Assembly: GCF_900103165.1 (NCBI RefSeq)
Contig: NZ_FNKY01000001.1
Location: 1,426,001-1,490,000 of the forward strand
Direction of reading: 5' to 3'
From: Nitrosospira multiformis
GTDB taxonomy: Bacteria > Pseudomonadota > Gammaproteobacteria > Burkholderiales > Nitrosomonadaceae
Length of the DNA: 64,000 nt
The position numbers and the translations under genes were made by a program. Position 1 is the first letter of the stretch. Each line of letters opens with the position of its first letter. The notes below the pieces were generated by a model. The model was given only the letters and a program-made list of their open reading frames with translations, did not search any database and was not told the DNA's origin. Positions 8,178 through 16,643 of this stretch are shown piece by piece.

Positions 8178-9062
8178 TTACCGCTCCCCGCCGAATCCCG
8201 CTTTCTGTTTCCCTGCCCAATCACGCGCGAACTGCCAGGCGACGCGTCCACTTCGGGAACCCCGTCCCAGCGCCCATTGCAACGCCGCTTCGCGTATGGG
8301 AGGAGTCACTTCCTCGATACCGAAATAGGCGAGCCACTGGCCGGCAATGTCAAGGTATTGATCTTGATCGAAAGGATAGAATGATAGCCATAGACCGAAG
8401 CGTTCCGACAGCGAAATTTTCTCCTCGACAGATTCACTTGGATGGATTTCTCCCTCGATATGCCGGGTATCCAGATTGTCGCGCATGGATTCCGGCATCA
8501 GATGACGGCGATTGGAAGTGGCGTAGACCAGCACATTCTCTGAGGCGGTAGCGATGGAACCATCCAGCACCACCTTCAATGCCTTGTAGCCAGGCTCATC
8601 GGATTCGAACGACAGATCGTCGCAATACAGGATGAAGCGCTCCGGACGCCGGTATATCTTTTCGACGATATCGTGCAAGCCGGTGAGATCATGCTTTTCC
8701 ACCTCAATTAAACGTAATCCGGCGGTGGCGTACTTGTTAAGCATTGCTTTCACCAGCGACGACTTGCCTGTACCACGTGCGCCTGTAAGCAGTACGTTAT
8801 TGGCGGGATAGCCCTGCACGAACTGATAGGTGTTTCGGTCTAGCAGTTCTTTTTGCCGCTCGACGCCTCGCAATGCATCGAGCGAAATGCGATGAGGGTG
8901 GGTGACAGGCTGTATGAACCCGGTGTGGCCGTGTTTTCGCCACCGGAACGCTACAGCGGTATCCCAGCCGGGGTCAGGCTGTTCAGCGGATAGCAGCCCT
9001 TCCAGACGGGAGAGCAACGTTTCGGCGCGATTGTATAGGGTGTCCCGGCTATTCATGTGCAT
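8178..9062 (-). CDS. DUF815 family AAA+ ATP-binding protein
   Basis: 294 aa. The Walker A motif GARGTGKSS is at about 94-102, Walker B is in RFILYCDDLSFE, and a sensor-like YATSNRRHLMPE follows, making a small AAA+ fold. This is the DUF815 family, whose cellular role has not been established. The C-terminal SGRVAWQFARDWAGKQ motif is characteristic. The start is uncertain by two codons (MHMNSR or MNSR); neither has a clear ribosome site. In many betaproteobacteria this gene sits between argJ and the Nudix gene; here an unrelated gene on the other strand (9463) separates it from argJ. Confidence 0.88.
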   Translation of the reverse strand: MHMNSRDTLYNRAETLLSRLEGLLSAEQPDPGWDTAVAFRWRKHGHTGFIQPVTHPHRISLDALRGVERQKELLDRNTYQFVQGYPANNVLLTGARGTGKSSLVKAMLNKYATAGLRLIEVEKHDLTGLHDIVEKIYRRPERFILYCDDLSFESDEPGYKALKVVLDGSIATASENVLVYATSNRRHLMPESMRDNLDTRHIEGEIHPSESVEEKISLSERFGLWLSFYPFDQDQYLDIAGQWLAYFGIEEVTPPIREAALQWALGRGSRSGRVAWQFARDWAGKQKAGFGGER

Positions 9063-9462
9063 TAATAGTGGATATCTGAATAATAATCAGCCAGGAATAG
9101 TCATTTATCATCGATCTACCTGACCCCCGCGATTCCTGATCATACAGTTTATTCGACAGGTAATTGCCAAATCTCTTCAAGGGGCAGTGCTCCTGATGAC
9201 GGCACCGCCATACGATCTTGGGGTTTGCACTTGAGCATCTCCCTTATGTGCGCTATCGTACGGAACGGTACCCTGGGAAACGCGACAATTTAGTGTGTTA
9301 CAGCAGTATCCGCAAGGGTATCGGTTTTCCGAAGCGTAACAGATCGCTCATGCGCAGGTCTTTAAAAACAGATCTTCCTAATGAGTTACCACCAGCGGCA
9401 AGCGCGTGCCTTTTTGAAAGCTTGCTATCAAAAACCAAGTACGACAACCAGGAGAAAATACC
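9063..9462. other. Intergenic region upstream of EF-hand gene
   Basis: About 400 bases between two divergent genes. A frame at 9218-9466 has no recognisable protein character. The promoters of both flanking genes must be here. I see no terminator, riboswitch or repeat I can name. Confidence 0.5.
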
Positions 9463-9942
9463 ATGAATAAGATGCCCAGCAAAAAATCAATTACTTCTCT
9501 CGCCCTTGGAACCGCCATTGCTGCTGCGCTTAGCGCTGCGCCCATCGCCTCCGCGGGAGAGAGTCCTTTTGCCGTGCAATCCATAGGTAAAGGCTACATG
9601 GTGGCGGAGTATCATGAGGGAAGTAAAAAGGAAGGATATGGTGAAAAGAAATCCGGTGAAGGCCGATGTGGAATGTCCATGGCGGATACCGATAAAGATG
9701 GCCGAGTCAGTAAGGAAGAGCATGCCCGCCATAGTCAGTTAATGTTTGAAAAAATGGATGCCAATGGAGACGGGTATATCGACAAGGACGAAGCGGATAA
9801 AATGAGAATGAAATATAAGCGTAGTCATTCGCAAGGGTCTGGTCAGGGATACGGAAATCCCGGTCAAGCTCCGCTGGCGGGTGAATACGCAGCAGGCTGG
9901 GGTGGGAAAAACCTGCAGCACATGAAACCCATGGGCGAATAG
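9463..9942 (+). CDS. Secreted EF-hand protein with a bufferin/HvfA-like EGRCG motif
   Basis: 159 aa. AGGAG lies 8 bases before the ATG. Residues 1-31 are an Ala-rich signal peptide (ending APIASA). The start of the mature protein, SPFAVQSIGKGYMVAE, resembles HvfA/BufA-type RiPP metallophore precursors, and the only cysteine of the mature protein lies in an EGRCG motif (66-70), close to the EGKCG motif modified to a thiooxazole in bufferins. Two EF-hand calcium loops follow: DTDKDGRVSKEE (75-86) and DANGDGYIDKDE (99-110). The tail is Gly/Gln/Met-rich. The signal peptide and EF hands are certain; the RiPP link is inferred. No DUF692 (MNIO) or HvfC-type partner gene is nearby, so any maturation would act in trans. 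Confidence 0.8.
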   Translation: MNKMPSKKSITSLALGTAIAAALSAAPIASAGESPFAVQSIGKGYMVAEYHEGSKKEGYGEKKSGEGRCGMSMADTDKDGRVSKEEHARHSQLMFEKMDANGDGYIDKDEADKMRMKYKRSHSQGSGQGYGNPGQAPLAGEYAAGWGGKNLQHMKPMGE

Positions 9943-10017
9943 GAATACCCGATGTTGACCACTTTATCCGGCCAGCATCGGTGATAGGATTTGAAAGCGC
10001 GGGTCGTTGAAAGGAAG

Positions 10018-10060
10018 GATAGTTGTGCGCTTTGTCAGGGCGCGCAACTATCGTCTTTTA
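10018..10060 (+). terminator. Rho-independent terminator after the EF-hand gene
   Basis: A 13-base stem GATAGTTGTGCGC / GCGCGCAACTATC (one G-T pair) with a 9-base loop is followed by GTCTTTTATA. It lies 75 bases beyond the EF-hand stop and 60 bases from the argJ stop, so it may serve both convergent genes. Confidence 0.75.
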
Positions 10061-10122
10061 TACGGTTAGTTTTGAGGCCTGCCTTGCCTCGCTGATTATT
10101 GCCTATTGCACAGGTGTATGGG

Positions 10123-11361
10123 CTAACTTCGATAATCCGCATTGATCTTTACATAATCATAAGACAGATCACAGGTCCATATCGTGGTAGACGCCGAGCC
10201 TCTATCAAGCACAACCCGCACGGTGATTTCAGATTGTTTCATTACTCGCTGTCCGTCCTGTTCCCGGTAGCCGGATGCCCTGCCGCCATTCTCTGCGACC
10301 AATACGTCATCCAGATAGAGTTGCAACCTGTTCACGTCAAGCCCATCTATACCCGCGTAACCAATAGCCGCGAGTATTCGGCCCAGATTAGGATCGGATG
10401 CGAAGAAAGCGGTTTTAACGAGCGGTGAGCGAGCAATGGCGTATGCAGCCTGGTTGCATTCGTCTGGTGTCTTACCGCCTTCAATTCGTACGGTGATGAA
10501 CTTGGTGGCGCCCTCCCCATCACGTACGATTGCTTGCGCAAGCTGCGCCGCAACTTCTGTTACCGCATCCTGTAGTGCGGTGAATCCGGAGCTTGCTTTA
10601 TCCGTGATTGCCGGATTGCCGGCATGACCTGTGCCAATCAGAATGAAAGCGTCATTAGTGGAAGTATCGCCATCCACGGTGATGCGGTTAAATGACTTAT
10701 CCGCTGCATGCCGCACGATTTCCTCCAGCAGCGGTTGAGTCAAGGCCGCGTCGGTGGCTATATAACTCAACATTGTTGCCATGTTGGGGTGGATCATCCC
10801 GGAGCCTTTCGCAATGCCGGTAACAGTCACGGTCGTGCCGTCGAGTGAAATCTGCTTCGAGACCGCCTTGGAGACGATATCGGTTGTCATGATTGCCTGG
10901 GAGGCAGCGAACCAGTTGTCCGGCTTGAGGTCGGCTATCGCCGCGGGCAAGCCCGCGACAATTTTTTCCAGCGGCAGGGGCTCCATGATCACCCCGGTGG
11001 AAAAGGGCAGCACCTGATGACTGCCACAGCCCAGCAATCGGGCGAGCTCGGCACAAGTGGCGCGGGCGTGTGCAATCCCCTCCTTACCCGTGCCTGCATT
11101 GGCATTACCGGTATTGATGACCAATGCGCGGATCGAAGATCTGGAATCCGGATTCGAAAGATGCTCTTTAGCAATGACTACCGGCGCGGCGCAAAAAACG
11201 TTCTGCGTAAATAGGCCGGCGACGTTTGTACCCTCATTCAGTGTGATCACGAGCAAATCCTTACGGCCGGTTTTCCGGATTCCGGCTTCTGTAATGCCGA
11301 GAGATACGCCTTTTATCGGAAGCAGTTGTTCGGGGAGCGAGGGTATGAAATTAACAGGCAT
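10123..11361 (-). CDS. argJ: Glutamate N-acetyltransferase / amino-acid acetyltransferase ArgJ
   Basis: 412 aa. ArgJ moves the acetyl group from N-acetylornithine to glutamate, recycling the acetyl group in arginine synthesis; bifunctional members also make N-acetylglutamate from acetyl-CoA. The autoprocessing site is clear: [14 protein letters not shown] with T196 as the nucleophile that becomes the N-terminus of the beta chain. NTGNANAGTG and [10 protein letters not shown] are other family motifs, and the C-terminus is normal ([15 protein letters not shown]). It complements argD-argF-argG at 29-33 kb. A small direct repeat (GATTCAA, three times at 11390-11420) lies just upstream. Confidence 0.96.
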   Translation of the reverse strand: MPVNFIPSLPEQLLPIKGVSLGITEAGIRKTGRKDLLVITLNEGTNVAGLFTQNVFCAAPVVIAKEHLSNPDSRSSIRALVINTGNANAGTGKEGIAHARATCAELARLLGCGSHQVLPFSTGVIMEPLPLEKIVAGLPAAIADLKPDNWFAASQAIMTTDIVSKAVSKQISLDGTTVTVTGIAKGSGMIHPNMATMLSYIATDAALTQPLLEEIVRHAADKSFNRITVDGDTSTNDAFILIGTGHAGNPAITDKASSGFTALQDAVTEVAAQLAQAIVRDGEGATKFITVRIEGGKTPDECNQAAYAIARSPLVKTAFFASDPNLGRILAAIGYAGIDGLDVNRLQLYLDDVLVAENGGRASGYREQDGQRVMKQSEITVRVVLDRGSASTTIWTCDLSYDYVKINADYRS

Positions 11362-11468
11362 AATGATGTGGCTGGTGAGGTAATAAATAGATTCAAGGAT
11401 TCAAAGTACAGGATTCAAAGAAATACGTTATGTTGCGATACTGCTATGTATATTAGTCACTAGTACAT

Positions 11469-11696
11469 CTATTTTTTTTTAAAATAAAACATGAACTCTC
11501 CGGCTGTTTCCGAGAAGGATAGAAGTTCATTACCTGTCTGATCAGCGAAGACCTGGAAATCAATCACCGCACCAGGATCGGTTGCCAGGATTTTTAGTAC
11601 TTGCCCGGTAGTCATTTCCGCCAGGGATTTTTTTGTTCGCAGAATAGGTAAGGGGCAGTTCAGCCCGCGCACATCCAGTTCACTGTCGCAATTCAT
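11469..11696 (-). CDS. tusA: TusA/SirA family sulfurtransferase
   Basis: 75 aa. The family motif CPLPIL with the sulfur-carrying C14 follows LDVRGLN, and the fold continues as KKSLAEMTTGQVLKILATDP. TusA relays persulfide sulfur from IscS to partners such as TusBCD for 2-thiouridine in tRNA, or in other sulfur pathways. No tusBCD genes lie nearby, so the exact partner is open. The gene is separated by about 100 bases from both flanking genes of the same strand. Confidence 0.9.
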   Translation of the reverse strand: MNCDSELDVRGLNCPLPILRTKKSLAEMTTGQVLKILATDPGAVIDFQVFADQTGNELLSFSETAGEFMFYFKKK

Positions 11697-11792
11697 GCGT
11701 CTCTTCCTCGACTCATTAACGGCTGGCTCATGCTATCCGGTTTATTATGCCCGAAATACGGTAAAGTGATCTCAGAGGGGAATGCGCAAGTT

Positions 11793-12746
11793 TCAGAGTG
11801 CCGCAAACGCGTCGGCAGCCGCGGCAAACTTTCCGTATCGTGCCAGCCATGAGAGTGGAATAGGGGATCCGGAGCTATTCTGTGTTGCCGCATGTGCCGC
11901 AACCAAGGCACCAAGCACGATTGAGCGCCCGCAACTATCGCCGCCGGCGCGAATGTTGGACTCGACTGCATCACGATAGCCGGACGCGTGTTGCGCAATA
12001 TGGAAAATTACCGGCAGGCCTTCCGCGACATGGCAAGACATGCCAAAGTGCTGTGCAACCGCAACGCAATCCAGCGTGGGTAGGGCGAGCACCTCTTCAA
12101 GCAGGGGGGTGAGGGTATCCCCCGCAAATGGCAGGGCATTCGCCAATGCCTGGCCAATCGGAGTACCCTGCAGCATTTCAAACAAGGCCGCCGCCGAACA
12201 CCGCGCCGCGGCGACCGCCAGTTCATTATTATTGGTTACGCGCACGGCTTCCTCGATCTGTCCAAGCAGCCCATCCAGCGTCCCGACGTGAGCCGCGACC
12301 AGCGCCGGGAGCGCTGCCAGGGCGGGAAGCTGATCATCATCGGCACCGGACGCCGCCGGGAATTCCGGGGGCTCCGTTGATAACAGCGTGCGCAAAGTCT
12401 GACGGGTAGGGGAGTCGATATAACCCACGAATGCACCGCCGGGCCCAAAATGTGCGCGATATTCGGTCTGATACCCGACACGATTGAATTTTCCATGTTT
12501 TGCCAGATGCTTCAGCATCAACAAGCACGTCTCGCCATAGCTGGTTGAGTCTCCGGGAGATTTGCTGCCATGGGCGAAGTACCCTTTAGAACCCGCATAA
12601 TTGTCAGCATCAGGGTGCAGAAACACTAACCCCCTGGCAGCTTCAATTTCCGCAATGCGCGCTGGATCGTAGAGCCAGTGAAGGCCAAGCGCGGCGGAAT
12701 CAGCCACGAGAGCGCCAAGGATAGCGGTGGTATTTGGATTCTTCAT
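11793..12746 (-). CDS. ADP-ribosylglycohydrolase family protein
   Basis: 317 aa, all-helical DraG-like fold. The N-terminus LGALVADSAALGLHWLYD and the metal-site motifs GDSTSYGE (about residues 64-71) and AGGDSCGRS near the C-terminus are those of dinuclear-metal ADP-ribosylhydrolases. In the last motif a cysteine replaces the second aspartate of the usual GGDSD, so the metal site may be altered. The substrate is unknown: removal of ADP-ribose from proteins or crystallin-like divergence are both possible. No DraT-type ADP-ribosyltransferase is seen in the window. Confidence 0.85.
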   Translation of the reverse strand: MKNPNTTAILGALVADSAALGLHWLYDPARIAEIEAARGLVFLHPDADNYAGSKGYFAHGSKSPGDSTSYGETCLLMLKHLAKHGKFNRVGYQTEYRAHFGPGGAFVGYIDSPTRQTLRTLLSTEPPEFPAASGADDDQLPALAALPALVAAHVGTLDGLLGQIEEAVRVTNNNELAVAAARCSAAALFEMLQGTPIGQALANALPFAGDTLTPLLEEVLALPTLDCVAVAQHFGMSCHVAEGLPVIFHIAQHASGYRDAVESNIRAGGDSCGRSIVLGALVAAHAATQNSSGSPIPLSWLARYGKFAAAADAFAAL

Positions 12747-12820
12747 TGTATTGGGGGTCTTAAGTTCTGCGGAAAGGTTCTGCGTAAAGAATTACCCGGA
12801 TTTCGATTATCAGGCGAACG

Positions 12821-13000
12821 CTAAACTTCTTCTTCGGGAGACAGCCTGCGTGCCTCGTCTTCCAGCATCACCGGGATACCGTCCCTAATGGGAAAAACCA
12901 GCCGATCCGCTTTGCAGATCAGTTCATTTTCCGATTTTCTGTAAAGCAGTGGTCCTTTGCATAATGGACATACCAGAATATCAAGCAATTTTGCGTCCAT
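12821..13000 (-). CDS. Trm112 family protein (YcaR-like)
   Basis: 59 aa, starting [20 protein letters not shown] with GAGG 9 bases upstream. The CPLC pair and the single LICKADRL cysteine match bacterial YcaR-type Trm112 proteins, which keep the small zinc-ribbon-like fold, as do [16 protein letters not shown] and the acidic end. Archaeal and eukaryotic homologues activate methyltransferases; the bacterial role is unproven. In betaproteobacteria this gene usually sits between lpxK and kdsB behind exbB-exbD. Here exbD is 216 bases upstream, but lpxK is absent from that gap. Confidence 0.93.
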   Translation of the reverse strand: MDAKLLDILVCPLCKGPLLYRKSENELICKADRLVFPIRDGIPVMLEDEARRLSPEEEV

Positions 13001-13074
13001 AAGTTATTACCTCAATTTTATAAGATCTTTTTAACCAGGCGGGATCAGCCTTCACGTTCAGCCAGCTACATAAC

Positions 13075-13147
13075 CCTGAATCCGGTGGTTGTGCCTTATG
13101 CTGCACCAAAATTGTACGCTTCACCCTGTCCAACTACCGGATTCAGG
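13075..13147. repeat. Inverted repeat of a dispersed family (ATTATCCTGAATCCGGTAGTTG)
   Basis: Two 17-base arms, CCTGAATCCGGTGGTTG (13075-13091) and CAACTACCGGATTCAGG (13131-13147), pair with one mismatch around a 39-base centre. The same unit recurs at 14370-14391 and, degenerated, at 24982-24995 and 12790-12810. All copies are intergenic. Confidence 0.75.
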
Positions 13148-13216
13148 ATAATCCCAATTTCTTATTCGCAAAAGTCGTACATTTTAACGTCCGTTTCTAT
13201 GACTGCGGGAATGCTA

Positions 13217-13630
13217 TCAGGGATTTTCTGTCGTGAAAGTAATGTGACCATATCCCGCCAGGCGTGCAGCCTCCATAACCGCTATAACCGACTGGTGCGT
13301 GGCGTGCGCATCCGCATTAATGACAATTACCGGATCAGGGCGATCCCCCGCTGCGGCGCGCAATTCACTGCTGAGTCCTTCAGCGCTGGGATGTTTAACG
13401 GGTGTACGATTGACCATATAACTTCCGGCAGCGCTAATCGAGACGTCTATGACATTAGGGCGGTCAGCAGGCTTGCCGGATGTCGCCTGGGGCAGATTGA
13501 TTTCAAGTTCGGAGAATTTCGAGTAAGTCGTGGTAATCATCAGGAAAATTAGAATGACCAATAATACGTCGATCATTGGCACCAGATTAATTTCAGGCTC
13601 TTCTTTTTGTCTGCCGCGCTGGAAATTCAT
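13217..13630 (-). CDS. exbD: ExbD/TolR family biopolymer transport protein
   Basis: 137 aa. One membrane span (PMIDVLLVILIFLMITTTYS) includes the conserved proton-carrying Asp of ExbD/TolR, and a periplasmic domain follows. It works with the ExbB-type protein encoded 36 bases upstream as a proton-driven motor. This copy lies in the arrangement typical of the ExbBD pair before lpxK in betaproteobacteria. A second, separate ExbBD set is linked with tonB at 34.7-35.9 kb. Confidence 0.92.
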   Translation of the reverse strand: MNFQRGRQKEEPEINLVPMIDVLLVILIFLMITTTYSKFSELEINLPQATSGKPADRPNVIDVSISAAGSYMVNRTPVKHPSAEGLSSELRAAAGDRPDPVIVINADAHATHQSVIAVMEAARLAGYGHITFTTENP

Positions 13631-13666
13631 AGGATTAGCAGTGTCGTGGCAACTGACGATAATTGA

Positions 13667-14281
13667 TTAATCACGCCGCTCGCCGTGTATGATTTCCACC
13701 AGCTTGAGTGCCTGCAATTCCATTTCCACCACCAGCGCGTCGACTTTGGCACGGAAATGACGATAAAAAATCATGCTGGGAATAGCCACCAGGATACCAA
13801 ATGCCGCATTATAGAGCGCCACGGAAATACCATGAGCAAGTTGTGCCGGATTGCCGCTTCCGGTAGAAGGCGTGTTCACACCGAAAATCTCGATCATGCC
13901 GACCAGGGTTCCGAACAGACCCATCAGCGGGCTCAGGGAAGCGATGGTTCCCAGCGTGGTGAGATAACGGTCAAGGTCATGCGCCACTGAACGCCCCGCT
14001 TCTTCGATGGATTCTTTCATGATTTCGCGCGTACTCTGGTCATTTCTCAAACCCGCCGCAAAAATCTGTCCGAGGGGAGAGTGATTCTGGAGACGGGTAA
14101 GCATATCTTCACTGACACCGCTTTTACGGTATTCGTGCACTACCTTTGGCAGGAGGTCTCTCGGCGTTACCACACTCAGGCGCAAGGTCCAAATGCGTTC
14201 ACCAATAATGCCGGCGGCAACGACGGAAGCCAGGATAATCGGCCAGATTGGCCAGCCGGCAGCTTGAATCAAAGCGAACAC
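13667..14281 (-). CDS. exbB: ExbB/TolQ family (MotA/TolQ/ExbB) proton channel protein
   Basis: 204 aa. One N-terminal span (PIWPIILASVVAAGIIG) and two later spans (LSPLMGLFGTLVGMIEIF and SVALYNAAFGILVAIPSMIFY) give the three-helix ExbB/TolQ layout. The conserved motif LGTIASLSPLMGLFGTVxG is near-perfect. It is the partner of the exbD immediately downstream. The start lies 380 bases from the divergent xseA. Confidence 0.92.
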   Translation of the reverse strand: MFALIQAAGWPIWPIILASVVAAGIIGERIWTLRLSVVTPRDLLPKVVHEYRKSGVSEDMLTRLQNHSPLGQIFAAGLRNDQSTREIMKESIEEAGRSVAHDLDRYLTTLGTIASLSPLMGLFGTLVGMIEIFGVNTPSTGSGNPAQLAHGISVALYNAAFGILVAIPSMIFYRHFRAKVDALVVEMELQALKLVEIIHGERRD

Positions 14282-14369
14282 GCGACAGTCTCCTTAGTAA
14301 TCCGGTGCGTAAAATCAGAGCCATAATCTCAAATCCAGCCGCAAAAGCCGCATACTCCCACCGCTCGTT

Positions 14370-14391
14370 CAATTACCGGATTTAGGATAAT
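14370..14391 (-). repeat. Single copy of the ATTATCCTGAATCCGGTAGTTG repeat
   Basis: CAATTACCGGATTTAGGATAAT on the plus strand is the reverse complement of the consensus with two changes. It lies in the exbB/xseA intergenic region, 1.2 kb from the paired copy at 13075-13147. Confidence 0.6.
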
Positions 14392-14445
14392 GTATCTTGC
14401 TCATGTAATTTCGGCAAGGATAAGAGGATAAGAAGAGTTATTTTC

Positions 14446-14480
14446 TTGTCCACAATTGCTGTGGATAAGTTTGTGGATAA
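14446..14480. promoter_or_regulatory. Cluster of DnaA-box sequences upstream of xseA
   Basis: TTGTCCACA (14446-14454) is followed by two perfect DnaA boxes on the minus strand, TTATCCACA at 14460-14468 and 14472-14480, 12 bases apart. An AT-rich run follows (14517-14570). The boxes match the consensus TTWTNCACA. A role in DnaA control of xseA or exbB, or DnaA titration, is possible. It is not evidence of oriC by itself. Confidence 0.6.
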
Positions 14481-14661
14481 TTTGCAGATAAGGGCATTAA
14501 GTCGGCCTCCCATAACAATATTTTTTGGGTAGGTTAATTTTTATACTTCTATATAATCGTTGTAAAACAGATAGTTATCCCTATCGATAGGATTCATGCG
14601 GGTTTGACCGGGGCAATTACGCAATTTCTGTTACAAATGTGGATTACTGTAGAATGTCAAG

Positions 14662-16005
14662 ATGAATTTTCTTATGGAAATGGAGATTGCTCGCACCGTC
14701 GTGAGTGTGAGTGAATTAAACCGTGGTGCCAAGGACTTGCTTGAGCAGGCGTTTCCATTGTTATGGGTGAGCGGCGAAATCTCGAATATCAAATGCTACG
14801 GTTCGGGTCACTGGTATTTTTCTCTCAAAGACTCAAGCGCTCAAGTACGCTGCGTCATGTTCCGGGACAAAAATCAGTATCTCGGCTGGGAGCCCAGGGA
14901 TGGCATGCAGGTGGAGGTACGTGCGCTTGTGACGTTGTATCAAGCGCGCGGAGATTTTCAGCTGAATATCGAGACCATCCGGCGGGTGGGGTCAGGTACG
15001 TTGTTCGAGGCTTTTGAGCAACTCAGGACTCGATTGGGAAAAGAGGGGCTGTTTGAGCCTGAGCGGAAAAAACCACTGCCGGTATTCCCCAAACAGATCG
15101 GTATCATTACTTCTCCAGCCGCCGCTGCATTGCATGATGTGCTGGTCACATTGCGGCGGCGCATGCCTTCGCTGCCGGTGATCGTATATCCCACGCCGGT
15201 GCAGGGTGCCGGTGCGGCCATAAAAATTGCGGCGGCTATTCAGAAGGCTGCAAGCCGCGCCGAGTGCGACGTACTGATTATATGTCGAGGCGGTGGCAGT
15301 ATCGAGGATCTGTGGGCGTTTAATGAGGAGATTGTGGCACGGGCGATTGCTGCTTGTCCGCTTCCCATCATCAGTGGCGTGGGTCACGAGACCGACTTTA
15401 CCATTGCTGATTTTGTTGCCGACATTCGCGCACCTACGCCAACCGGCGCATCCCAGCTCGTCTGCCCGGATCGGGAAGAATTGCTGCATCGTGCGAATAT
15501 TCTGTATGGCCGCGTACAGCGGGATATGCGGCGCGGGATTGAAAGCCGCATGCAGAATACCGATTTGCTCGCAGGCCGGTTGGTGCATCCTGGAGAGCGG
15601 ATTGATAACCAGCTGGCACACCTTCAGCGTTTGCGCGAACGGCTGGCTGGTTCGTGGCAACGGAACGCCGAGATCAGGTATTGGTGCTTACGCGACCTTG
15701 ATCGGCGCATTGCCGTTATCCGGCCTGATATCTCCCGGCTGATCGAACGGCAGCAGGAACTAGGCCTTCGGTTGAATCGCGCAGGAGCCAGCCGCATCGA
15801 GATGCTCATAACGGGTTTACGGCGTCAGCAGGCCAACCTTGCGCATCTTCATCCGGCCTCGGTATTGGAGCGCGGCTACAGTATCGCGTATACCGCTGAT
15901 GGCACAATACTGAGAGATAGTAGCCAGATAGACGTCGGCGATGTCATACGGATGAAATTTGCCAAAGGGTGGAGCAAGGCAAACGTGTCGGAGAAAGGTG
16001 AGTAG
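14662..16005 (+). CDS. xseA: Exodeoxyribonuclease VII large subunit
   Basis: 447 aa. XseA with XseB degrades single-stranded DNA to short oligonucleotides in mismatch and damage repair. The N-terminal OB-fold (SVSELNRGAKDLLEQAFPLL, VSGEISN, GHWYFSLKD) is followed by the catalytic core (ITSPAAAALHDVL, CRGGGSIEDLWAFN, SGVGHETDFTIADFVADIRAPTP) and a helical C-terminal region. Length and motifs are normal. An internal ATG six codons downstream (MEIARTVV) is an alternative start; neither has a clear ribosome site. xseB is not adjacent. Confidence 0.96.
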   Translation: MNFLMEMEIARTVVSVSELNRGAKDLLEQAFPLLWVSGEISNIKCYGSGHWYFSLKDSSAQVRCVMFRDKNQYLGWEPRDGMQVEVRALVTLYQARGDFQLNIETIRRVGSGTLFEAFEQLRTRLGKEGLFEPERKKPLPVFPKQIGIITSPAAAALHDVLVTLRRRMPSLPVIVYPTPVQGAGAAIKIAAAIQKAASRAECDVLIICRGGGSIEDLWAFNEEIVARAIAACPLPIISGVGHETDFTIADFVADIRAPTPTGASQLVCPDREELLHRANILYGRVQRDMRRGIESRMQNTDLLAGRLVHPGERIDNQLAHLQRLRERLAGSWQRNAEIRYWCLRDLDRRIAVIRPDISRLIERQQELGLRLNRAGASRIEMLITGLRRQQANLAHLHPASVLERGYSIAYTADGTILRDSSQIDVGDVIRMKFAKGWSKANVSEKGE

Positions 16006-16222
16006 TATGGCGTATCCGACGCGCCCCAACGCTGACATCAACGTGATTATAAAAAATTTACGATCATTGTGGACATTTAGGGTGCGGTAATGCAGACTTG
16101 AGATATGCCTGATACCCCGCATTAATCCTCAGTACGCCAGGTACTGCTTTTCAGTATTAATCTATACGATTCCCCGGCTACTTTATTTTGTTTAGCCTTT
16201 TTTGCCAGGAAAATTATCTCCA

Positions 16223-16597
16223 ATGCCAAGAACCTTCCTCATGCTCGGCGCTATCAATGCATTTTTGTGCGTAGCTCTCGGCGCTTTCGGTGCGCATGGT
16301 CTTAAACAGAGACTTTCCACAGATATGCTCGCGGTATATCAAACGGGGGTACAGTATCATTTTTATCATGCGCTGGGCCTGCTCGCGGTGGGTCTGATAT
16401 TGCTGCATTTTCCGAAATCCAGACTGATCGTGTTCTCGGGTTGGTCGATGGTCGCGGGAATCATTCTGTTTTCAGTCAGTCTGTATGTGCTGAGTTTGAC
16501 GGGGATACGCGGACTCGGCGCGATAACGCCGCTTGGCGGTGTTGCGTTTCTGAGTGCATGGGCAATGCTCGCTTATGGCGTATGGTCTGAAAAATGA
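16223..16597 (+). CDS. DUF423 family membrane protein (YgdD-like)
   Basis: 124 aa, four membrane segments with the family hallmark FGAHGLKQRLS followed by YQTGVQYHFYHALGL and GGVAFLSAWAMLAYG. I start at ATG 16223 (AGGA 12 bases upstream), which gives the usual DUF423 length; a TTG at 16202 would add seven residues. Function unknown. Located before the RNA methyltransferase gene. Confidence 0.88.
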   Translation: MPRTFLMLGAINAFLCVALGAFGAHGLKQRLSTDMLAVYQTGVQYHFYHALGLLAVGLILLHFPKSRLIVFSGWSMVAGIILFSVSLYVLSLTGIRGLGAITPLGGVAFLSAWAMLAYGVWSEK

Positions 16598-16643
16598 GCC
16601 ATGCTGTCGTAGTCCTGGTGGTACCGGTAACGCCATTGCAGCA

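Noticed and set aside
9218-9466. Small gene before the EF-hand gene
   Set aside because: No ribosome site, atypical composition and overlap with the start of a clear signal-peptide gene.
14401-14661. Chromosomal replication origin
   Set aside because: DnaA boxes and AT-rich bases are present, but no dnaA, dnaN, gyrB, gidA or rpmH lies nearby, and three boxes are few for oriC.
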